Below, one piece after another: positions 1 through 4,707 of a stretch of DNA of 5,441 nt. The notes under the pieces were generated by a model. That model did no database searches. It worked only from the letters and a program-made list of their open reading frames with translations, and was not told the origin of the DNA. A program made the translations under genes and the position numbers. Within the stretch, counting starts at the first letter, position 1. Every line of letters begins with the position of its first letter. Source of the DNA: Thermococcus sp. (GTDB lineage: Archaea > Methanobacteriota_B > Thermococci > Thermococcales > Thermococcaceae); contig JALVUT010000001.1 in NCBI GenBank assembly GCA_027035445.1, forward strand, positions 1-5,441, read 5' to 3'.

Positions 1-568
1 GAAGTCTCTCCATTGAGCTTTCGACCTTATCGGGGGATGGGATTATCGGAGAGAGCACCGCGTAGCCCCGGGGGATGGTGAGCTGAACGTGGAAGAGGCC
101 CACAGGCTGGCTGAACTTGACGTAGTACGTGAACTGCTCCCTACCTCCGTTCTCGGTTATCATCCCACGCGTCGTAAAAGTGAGCCGCAGAACCGCCCTC
201 TCACCGGGCTCCAGCCTTGGAAAGTGCATGTATATGGCGTTCGTCCCCCCAAGGACGCTGCTGACCGTCACGTTTATCGGCTCACTCGTGTTACCCAGTG
301 TTATCCTAGCCCTCGGCTTCTCCACGGGATAGTCGGTGTAAATGATGTAGCTCTCCATAGTGGAGTTGGAGGTGAGATCTATCTCCACGGTTTCTGTAAC
401 GTTGTCAGGTGAGTGGACCTCAAAGTAGAGGGCGTAGGCGTTCATGGTGTAGTCCGAGGCAGCAACTGAGGGGGTAAAAACCAAGAACAGGGATATAACC
501 AGGAGTAGCCCAACTCCGACTACAACTGGCTTCCTTCCTCGGGATTTTTGATTTTTAACAGCGGGCAT
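1..568 (-). CDS. Exported protein of unknown function, N-terminal 189 residues (runs off the left edge)
   Basis: The frame is open from an ATG at 568 to the window edge, giving 189 codons and no stop. Seen: a basic N-region (residues 1-13, K/R rich), a hydrophobic segment (about 15-32), and a plausible signal-peptidase site after Val35-Ala36-Ala37. The mature part looks beta-rich and extracytoplasmic and has four N-glycosylation sequons (Asn56, 68, 93, 99). The stretch near 163-181, with LTIPRGY followed by PSPDKV, resembles the beta-sandwich ectodomain of archaeal membrane proteins with a cytoplasmic helix-turn-helix (DUF7345-like); that is a recollected resemblance, not a match I could test. 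The start is chosen because no later ATG, GTG or TTG leaves an intact signal peptide; GGGAG lies 11 nt upstream. An in-frame GTG at 580 sits inside that GGGAG region and is less likely. The first 49 bp overlap the 3' end of the PP-loop gene in another frame, so co-transcription and translational coupling are likely. Confidence 0.85.
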   Translation of the reverse strand, partial: MPAVKNQKSRGRKPVVVGVGLLLVISLFLVFTPSVAASDYTMNAYALYFEVHSPDNVTETVEIDLTSNSTMESYIIYTDYPVEKPRARITLGNTSEPINVTVSSVLGGTNAIYMHFPRLEPGERAVLRLTFTTRGMITENGGREQFTYYVKFSQPVGLFHVQLTIPRGYAVLSPIIPSPDKVESSMERL

Positions 569-2412
569 ACGTCCATACACTCCCTGCAGTGGGTGCAGAG
601 TTCGGGGTTCACAACTATCTTCCTGCTCCTGGGATTGATACTAAGGGCGCCCTCTGGGCACTTGCCGACGCAGACGCCGCAGCCGACACACTCGTAGGCC
701 CTCTTGACAAGGTAGTAAGCCTGGACTCCCTCGTTGAAGTCCCCGGTGTACGCACCATCCTCTCTAAAGATAACATCCCCTGCTCTTATGTAGTTTTCGC
801 CCCCTTCAACTCCCCCAAGGATTGAGGCGACGTCCCGAATTCTCCTGAGGTTGACGACGGTGTTGAAGCGGACGGTGAAGACGCCGTCTTCCTCCACTAT
901 CGAATACTTAACCGGCTCCCAGGAACGCTTCTCGGGGATTTTGGCAGCTAGCTCCTCTGCTATTGCCTTCTCTCCCTTGCTGAGCTCCTTCCAGCGCCAG
1001 AAGCCATAGGTTATCCACTCCTCGGGCATAGCGAAGCGCCGTTTCCACCTCTGCAGCTCGTTCTCCCACTTGCTCCAGAGTTCCGGTTTCTCCTCCTTCA
1101 GCGTGTAGATTTCCGCCAGGGACGCACTGGGACAGAGGAAGCAGCCGATTCTATCCAAGCGGTCCTCGTAGAGTGGGTTGTACTTAAGCCCGCGGGAGAA
1201 GATGTAGAGCCACACCTCCAGCGCGCGCCAATGGAATATCGGCGAAGCACCGGTCTCGTTCGGCACCCAGGGGTTCCTCCATACGCGGGGCTGCTTAAAG
1301 CGCTTAATGCTCTCGTACTTGCGCTGACCGACGAACATGAGAACTCCCTGCGGGTAGTTCTCCTTTATTGCCATCGTTATCGGGCCGAGCTTGGTGACCT
1401 TACAGCACCAGCGGTAATCGCGACCGGGAGGAGAGAAGACATGTATTGCCCTCCAGAAGGCGTCGCCTGCATCGGCGACGATGAACCTTATCCCCTTCGG
1501 CTCGAGCTCCTTCCTCAGCTCTTCCACGTACTCGACCGTCTCCGGGAACTCTATGCCCGTGTTGTTGAAGAAGACTGTGAAGCCCTCGTCTATGAACTCC
1601 TCAAGCGCCAGTCCAAGGACTGCGAGGCTGTCCTTCCCGCCGGAGAAGGCCACCGCGACCGGAAGGCTTGAATAGCGGGTGGCGGTTTTCCTCATGAAGC
1701 GCCTCGCTTCTTCCACCTTCTTCTCAAGCTCGATGCTGTTTGCCCTTAGAACGTCCTCCATCGTGGCCTTCCTGCCCTCGCGGTAGTTGACAGACTTCTG
1801 GCGCCTCACCTTGACGCCGGTGCCGCGTTCTTTGTTCGCCAGCCCCCCGTAGTCCTTCTTCGCTATGCCAGTGGTGATGACCTCTCCGTCTTCGGAAACT
1901 AATATGACGTCGTCCCCGCGCTTTATGCTCGGCTCGGCCTCGATTATCCCGACTGGAAGGAGGTTGGAGCCATTCAGGATGGGTTCAACCGCGCCTTCAT
2001 CAACGATTATCCACTTCCTCATGGACCTTCCGAAGCGCTTCCAGAGGGCGATGGCACCCTCGACCTTTAGGCCAGGCTTCCACCTCAGCCCAAGCGGGTC
2101 GAAGCGCACCCAGCCAAAGACGTAGCCATCGAGGATTACCTCATAGACGTCGTCCTCGCCGGGGGTCTTGTTTAGGAGAACTATTTTGCCGTCAAAGAGC
2201 TCGCCGACGTCAACTCCATAGTGCTCCTCGAAGACGGAGCGGATGAACTCGATGTCCTTCTCGAAGGCGAATCTCAGGTCGCCGGGCGGAGTTATGTTGA
2301 GTCTAAAAACCTTCCCCCTCCCGTGAACCGCGCAGCTATCGCCGATGAGAGGGACGTTGCACTCCTCACACCAGTTGATGTAAGCCTTACCGAGGAAGAC
2401 CGGCCTTCCCAT
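520..2412 (-). CDS. PAPS/APS reductase-like PP-loop protein with zinc-ribbon, PUA and 2x[4Fe-4S] ferredoxin domains
   Basis: A 630-residue cytoplasmic protein, numbered from the ATG at 2412. Seen, in order: a zinc-ribbon-like cluster (Cys15, Cys18, Cys27, His30); a region of about 100 residues without recognised motifs; a PUA domain (about 133-205, with VDEGAVEPILNGSNLLPVG and RGDDV); the adenylating PP-loop SGGKDS (257-262); NNTGIEFPET (283-292); Cys336-Cys337 and Cys424-x2-Cys427, the spacing used by APS reductases to hold a [4Fe-4S] cluster; and a C-terminal ferredoxin with two complete CxxCxxCxxxCP motifs (Cys575/578/581/585 and 606/609/612/616). Family knowledge: COG0175 enzymes activate or reduce adenylylated sulfur compounds, and archaeal members with fused ferredoxin exist. 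The usual C-terminal catalytic ECGxH cysteine motif is not visible, so the reaction is uncertain. The PUA domain points to RNA, so RNA thiolation is an alternative. The start is ATG 2412, preceded by AGGTGA at 5 nt; a GTG at 2421 would add three residues but lies within that site. Confidence 0.93.
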   Translation of the reverse strand: MGRPVFLGKAYINWCEECNVPLIGDSCAVHGRGKVFRLNITPPGDLRFAFEKDIEFIRSVFEEHYGVDVGELFDGKIVLLNKTPGEDDVYEVILDGYVFGWVRFDPLGLRWKPGLKVEGAIALWKRFGRSMRKWIIVDEGAVEPILNGSNLLPVGIIEAEPSIKRGDDVILVSEDGEVITTGIAKKDYGGLANKERGTGVKVRRQKSVNYREGRKATMEDVLRANSIELEKKVEEARRFMRKTATRYSSLPVAVAFSGGKDSLAVLGLALEEFIDEGFTVFFNNTGIEFPETVEYVEELRKELEPKGIRFIVADAGDAFWRAIHVFSPPGRDYRWCCKVTKLGPITMAIKENYPQGVLMFVGQRKYESIKRFKQPRVWRNPWVPNETGASPIFHWRALEVWLYIFSRGLKYNPLYEDRLDRIGCFLCPSASLAEIYTLKEEKPELWSKWENELQRWKRRFAMPEEWITYGFWRWKELSKGEKAIAEELAAKIPEKRSWEPVKYSIVEEDGVFTVRFNTVVNLRRIRDVASILGGVEGGENYIRAGDVIFREDGAYTGDFNEGVQAYYLVKRAYECVGCGVCVGKCPEGALSINPRSRKIVVNPELCTHCRECMDVCPLLKIKNPEEGSQL

Positions 2413-2417
2413 TTCTC

Positions 2418-2423
2418 TCACCT
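2418..2423 (-). promoter_or_regulatory. Ribosome binding site AGGTGA that decides the start of the PP-loop gene
   Basis: AGGTGA on the minus strand matches the archaeal anti-Shine-Dalgarno (complement of CACCTCC) and ends 5 nt before ATG 2412. The alternative GTG start at 2421-2419 lies inside this hexamer and so would have no free ribosome site. This favours a 630-residue over a 633-residue product. Confidence 0.75.
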
Positions 2424-2444
2424 AGGGCGAGAAAGGAGAGGGGG

Positions 2445-2452
2445 TTTATAAG
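2445..2452 (-). promoter_or_regulatory. TATA box of the PP-loop gene
   Basis: CTTATAAA on the minus strand is centred about 36 bp before ATG 2412. With the usual 25-27 bp from TATA to start of transcription, the mRNA would begin near 2422-2424, giving a leader of about 10 nt that just includes the AGGTGA. It sits in the 71-80 bp gap after the ATPase gene, so the PP-loop gene and the exported protein behind it can be transcribed independently of the ATPase. No clear T-rich terminator is visible in that gap. Confidence 0.65.
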
Positions 2453-2492
2453 TTGGGCGGTTGAAGTGCTTTCGGGGCGTACTTTCCTGAAA

Positions 2493-3701
2493 TTACTCTC
2501 CCTCAATCACATGGCCATACTGAACATCATAGAGAAACCTCGGCACATCCTTCCCGGTGAGAACCATCACATCAGATGGGTATTTGCCTTTCGCGCTCTT
2601 CCCAGACTTTACCTCAACCCTTATGCTAGGAGTCACGGCATCTATTTCATACTCCTTTGTCCTGAAGTAGTAAACCCGCCTAAACTTCCGGTAGAGATGT
2701 TCCTGGACGATCCACTCGTAGAGAACCGAGTCCTCAAGCTTCACCCGAGCCCACTCGGAGAATGCCCTCCCCATCAGAGGATCTCTTATAGCGAACTTCC
2801 TGTTCTTTTTGTGAAGGATCTTATCTCCCCTCTCGGAGAACGGGATCTCAAGGAGTATCCTCAGCTCGGAGAGGACGGAGACGTAAGTTCTCGCGGTGTC
2901 CCTGTTGATTCCAGCTTCCTCAGCGATCTCGGTGTATGAAACAGGACTGGGTGCTTTGGATATGATGGCCCCAAGGATTTCCCTCGCGGTTTCGGGATCT
3001 TTTTCCCGCTCTAAGCTCCTCAGATCGGCTTTAAGCGCACCGACGATATCCCCCTTCCTGATCCTCCTGTTGAGGTAAGCGGCGTAGCCGCCGGTTTTGA
3101 GGTACATCTCGAAGGCATCCCATCCTTTTCCGTCGAAATAGTCCTCAACGCCGGTTACCAGCTGATAGTAGTCCCTGAAGCCAAGGGGCATTATCTCAAG
3201 GACTTTACCTTTTCCCTTTCTTCCGGCGAAGTTGCCGACGGCCCGGTCGAGGTTCACTGAAACGGAGCCCATCACGACCACAACGTCGTTCTTGAGTTTT
3301 CTCCTGTTTATTAGGTCTATAATGCCCTTCCACCAGTTCCTGACCGAGGTAACTTCATCAAGGAATATCAGGGAGCTCTCTATCCCCTTGGCATCCCGGA
3401 GTTTCAGGTAGGTCTGGAGAACCGCAGACAGATCGTTCTGGTCGTTGAGCATCGTGCAGTCGTAGTAGAAGATTCTATATGGATTGGAGACATTTTCCCC
3501 CAGGAGTTGCTTTATGAGCAGCTTGACTCCGAGGGTCTTTCCAACCCTCCTTGGTCCTACAAGGAAGTTGACTGAGAAAGGCTCCAGCGACAGCTCTCCT
3601 ATCCACGATGGTACGTACCTGTACTCTAGTTCGCTCCACTCTTCAATGTCCGGGTCTTCTTCATGAAGCCACCAGGGGTTGTACTCCTCGAGGTCGAACA
3701 T
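2493..3701 (-). CDS. AAA+ superfamily ATPase with winged-helix region and DUF4143-like C-terminus (COG1373 type)
   Basis: A 402-residue protein, typical length for this family. Seen: Walker A GPRRVGKT (49-56); Walker B LIFLDE (111-116); a sensor-1-like strand VVVMGSVSVN (141-150); the family signature PLGFRDYYQL (172-181) and GGYAAYL (204-210); a winged-helix region (about 254-290, YTEIAEEAGINRDTARTYVS); and a C-terminal domain resembling a PD-(D/E)xK fold, with Asp354 followed by Glu363-Val-Lys365. Such ATPases are numerous in Thermococcales, and their cellular role is largely unknown; proposals include defence and mobile-element related functions. Whether the C-terminal domain cleaves DNA cannot be told from sequence. 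The ATG start at 3701 has no Shine-Dalgarno but lies about 27 bp from a TATA box, which suggests a leaderless mRNA. The gene diverges from the nucleotidyltransferase pair, and its promoter carries an unusual repeated dyad array. Confidence 0.92.
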   Translation of the reverse strand: MFDLEEYNPWWLHEEDPDIEEWSELEYRYVPSWIGELSLEPFSVNFLVGPRRVGKTLGVKLLIKQLLGENVSNPYRIFYYDCTMLNDQNDLSAVLQTYLKLRDAKGIESSLIFLDEVTSVRNWWKGIIDLINRRKLKNDVVVVMGSVSVNLDRAVGNFAGRKGKGKVLEIMPLGFRDYYQLVTGVEDYFDGKGWDAFEMYLKTGGYAAYLNRRIRKGDIVGALKADLRSLEREKDPETAREILGAIISKAPSPVSYTEIAEEAGINRDTARTYVSVLSELRILLEIPFSERGDKILHKKNRKFAIRDPLMGRAFSEWARVKLEDSVLYEWIVQEHLYRKFRRVYYFRTKEYEIDAVTPSIRVEVKSGKSAKGKYPSDVMVLTGKDVPRFLYDVQYGHVIEGE

Positions 3702-3723
3702 GATGGTTTCTATTACCCACTCG

Positions 3724-3731
3724 TTTATATA
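3724..3731 (-). promoter_or_regulatory. TATA box of the ATPase gene (leaderless promoter)
   Basis: TATATAAA on the minus strand is centred about 27 bp from ATG 3701, which places transcription start at or within a base or two of the start codon. The absence of a purine-rich ribosome site before the ATG fits a leaderless message. The box lies directly beside dyad 1 (3733-3755), so a protein bound to the dyad would touch the TBP/TFB assembly site. Confidence 0.75.
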
Positions 3732-3756
3732 TGTTGCGGAATGCCGTTCGGCAACT

Positions 3757-3766
3757 CTTTATAAAG
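3757..3766. promoter_or_regulatory. Palindromic TATA-like element between dyads 1 and 2
   Basis: CTTTATAAAG is a perfect 10-bp palindrome, so it could bind TBP in either direction. On the minus strand it would start transcription near 3733-3736, giving the ATPase mRNA a leader of about 33 nt. Use as a promoter is inferred only. Confidence 0.45.
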
Positions 3767-3791
3767 CCTTGCTGAATGACATCCGGCAGCT

Positions 3792-3800
3792 CTTTATAAA
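3792..3800. promoter_or_regulatory. TATA-like element between dyads 2 and 3
   Basis: CTTTATAAA repeats the element at 3757 exactly one 35-bp period away. It could act as a third, more distant TATA box for the ATPase or simply be part of the repeated unit. Confidence 0.4.
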
Positions 3801-3833
3801 TGTTTGTGGAACGCAATTCGGCAAGAGAGGTTC

Positions 3834-3854
3834 CATCCCAACGATCTAGGGATG
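3834..3854. repeat. Short inverted repeat upstream of the nucleotidyltransferase promoter
   Basis: CATCCC (3834-3839) and GGGATG (3849-3854) are perfect 6-bp inverted arms around a 9-bp spacer that contains GATC. The right arm ends about 8 bp before the TATA-like box at 3862, overlapping the expected BRE region. That position suits an operator for the nucleotidyltransferase gene. A terminator is less likely because no T-run follows on either strand. Confidence 0.5.
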
Positions 3855-3869
3855 CAAAAGCGATAAATA
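3855..3869 (+). promoter_or_regulatory. BRE/TATA promoter of the nucleotidyltransferase gene
   Basis: The A-rich CAAAAGC, a BRE-like element, is followed by GATAAATA (3862-3869). The TATA centre is about 26 bp from 3892 and 35 bp from ATG 3901. Transcription would start near 3890-3893, so the message is either leaderless on GTG 3892 or has a leader of about 9 nt to ATG 3901. Confidence 0.6.
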
Positions 3870-3900
3870 CAACCGTGACAAGATAGATGCAGTGGTGCCG

Positions 3901-4482
3901 ATGGGGATTGAAATTGGGCGAGAGGAGATAAGGATCTCACGGGAGCCCAGCGACCTGGACAGGTTCGTGCTCGATGTTGTGCATCTTATAGAAAAACATA
4001 CCGATTACGTGATAGTCAGCGGTTACGTGACCATACTTTTCGGCCGTTCGAGAGGTACTGAGGACGTGGACTTCGTGATAGAGAGAATGCCCGAGGAGAA
4101 GTTCGTGGAGATGTGCGAGGAAGCTTTGAAGTCAGGTTTTGAGTTCCTGAATCCCGAGGACTGCAGGGGGCTTTACGAGATGCTCAAAGAGAGGATGGGA
4201 ATCCGACTTGTCAGGACGGGAGGGATAATCCCCAACGCTGAAATTAAGTTCCCAAAGGACAGCTTTCACGAGGAAGCCCTGAGGAAGAGAGTTCCCGTTA
4301 CACTGAACGATGAGACCATCTACATCTCTCCCCTTGAGCTTCAGATAGCCTACAAGCTATACCTTGGAAGCGACAAAGATATTGAGGACGCCTTCTTCCT
4401 TTACGAGATGTTCAAGGATCACCTGGACAGGGGGGCTTTGAGTGACTACGCGGAGAAACTCGGAGTCAAGGTTCCATTCTAA
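3901..4482 (+). CDS. Predicted nucleotidyltransferase-fold protein, toxin-like (DUF6036/AbiEii-like)
   Basis: A 193-residue soluble protein. Seen: the nucleotidyltransferase core SGY (40-42), then TEDVDF (53-58), where Asp55 and Asp57 fit the two metal-binding acids of the DxD motif; a possible third acid, Glu114, in NAEIKF; and SPLELQIAYKLYLGS with KDIEDA (about 143-164), which recalls the spxxLi..Kl...KDxxDa pattern of standalone nucleotidyltransferases related to AbiEii toxins. Family knowledge: such proteins occur in two-gene toxin-antitoxin or phage-defence modules and transfer nucleotides to RNA or protein; the target here is unknown. Differences: the motif reads SGY rather than the usual GG or GS, and the third acid is Glu rather than Asp, so activity is uncertain. 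ATG 3901 is preferred; GTG 3892 and GTG 3895 are in-frame alternatives and, given the TATA position, 3892 could be the first base of a leaderless mRNA. A small gene follows after 7 bp. Confidence 0.8.
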   Translation: MGIEIGREEIRISREPSDLDRFVLDVVHLIEKHTDYVIVSGYVTILFGRSRGTEDVDFVIERMPEEKFVEMCEEALKSGFEFLNPEDCRGLYEMLKERMGIRLVRTGGIIPNAEIKFPKDSFHEEALRKRVPVTLNDETIYISPLELQIAYKLYLGSDKDIEDAFFLYEMFKDHLDRGALSDYAEKLGVKVPF

Positions 4483-4489
4483 ACGCGAC

Positions 4490-4660
4490 ATGGAGGAGAG
4501 GCTCGCCTTCATACGCCTCTACGTGAAAAGGCTCAAGGAGAACTCAGACGAGGTGTTTAGGGAGCAGGTCGGGCTCGTTAACTCCTTTCTGCAGGCTGCT
4601 AAAGACTTTCCCCTCACGAAGGAGGAATACCTGAGGATAAAGGGGGAGCCGAGGGAGTAG
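4490..4660 (+). CDS. Small 56-residue helical protein, likely partner of the nucleotidyltransferase
   Basis: A short frame from ATG 4490 to a TAG ending at 4660. The protein is highly charged and predicted mostly helical by eye. Seen: RLAFIRLYVKRLKENSDEVF, then REQVGLVNSFLQ, and a C-terminal LTKEEYLRIKG. I recall similar short archaeal and bacterial proteins with an RxQ..LxNS..Q core and an EEYLrikG tail next to nucleotidyltransferase genes, but this could not be checked. The gene starts 7 bp after the nucleotidyltransferase stop with only a weak ribosome site (AAGG 16 nt away), so translation probably depends on coupling. A GTG at 4442 in the same frame would overlap the upstream gene by 41 bp and add 16 poorly structured residues; it is less likely. 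It may be the antitoxin or a subunit of the pair; no function is established here. Confidence 0.75.
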   Translation: MEERLAFIRLYVKRLKENSDEVFREQVGLVNSFLQAAKDFPLTKEEYLRIKGEPRE

Positions 4661-4663
4661 GCC

Positions 4664-4677
4664 GAAAACCTCTTATT
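4664..4677 (+). promoter_or_regulatory. Probable BRE/TATA promoter of the repeat-protein gene
   Basis: GAAAACC (BRE-like) followed by TCTTATT, a weak TATA, is centred about 34 bp before ATG 4708. Transcription would begin near 4699, leaving a leader of about 9 nt. The position right after the small gene's stop suggests the repeat protein has its own promoter. Confidence 0.5.
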
Positions 4678-4697
4678 CTCCGGTGACATAGTAAGGC

Positions 4698-4704
4698 GGG
4701 GGGT
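4698..4704 (+). promoter_or_regulatory. Ribosome binding site of the repeat-protein gene
   Basis: GGGGGGT is a partial match to the archaeal GGAGGT site, 3 nt before ATG 4708. It supports this ATG, which is also the one that begins the signal peptide. Confidence 0.5.
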
Positions 4705-4707
4705 AAC

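Larger units (their letters stand above)
3733..3837. repeat. Three tandem 35-bp repeats, each with an imperfect dyad (operator- or iteron-like)
   Basis: Units begin at 3733, 3768 and 3803, exactly 35 bp apart. The first 23 bp of each (3733-3755, 3768-3790, 3803-3825) is an imperfect inverted repeat of the form TTGCnGAA-N5-TTCGGCAA; copy 1 reads TTGCGGAA, TGCCG, TTCGGCAA. Copies 1 and 2 agree at 27 of 35 positions. Copies 1 and 3 agree at 17 of the first 22, and copy 3 then diverges. In copies 1 and 2 the dyad is followed by CTCTTTATAAA. A further ACTC-TTTATA with one inserted base (3719-3729) precedes copy 1, so read on the minus strand every dyad is followed at once by a TATA-like box. This suggests a regulator binding next to each TATA of the ATPase promoter region. 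Replication iterons or recombination sites are alternatives. Confidence 0.8.

Noticed and set aside
89..412. Plus-strand open frame of 107 codons near the left edge
   Set aside because: Antisense to the exported protein, whose signal peptide and sequons make the minus frame the coding one.
1231..1671. Plus-strand open frame of 146 codons
   Set aside because: It lies entirely inside the PP-loop gene on the opposite strand, which has clear domain motifs throughout; no ribosome site or family motif supports it.
2425..2492. Transcription terminator between the ATPase and the PP-loop gene
   Set aside because: No T-run or stable hairpin is visible on the minus strand; read-through from the ATPase gene cannot be excluded.
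2466..2939. Plus-strand open frame of 157 codons
   Set aside because: It is antisense to the C-terminal third of the ATPase gene, whose winged-helix and EVK motifs are in the other strand; no plausible domain in this translation.
3733..3837. Short CRISPR-like array
   Set aside because: Units are adjacent rather than separated by unique spacers, copies differ at many positions, and the dyad/TATA content explains them better as regulatory repeats; no cas gene is present.
4442..4489. Upstream GTG extension of the small gene
   Set aside because: It would overlap the nucleotidyltransferase by 41 bp, adds a basic, unstructured 16-residue tail, and has no better ribosome site than ATG 4490.
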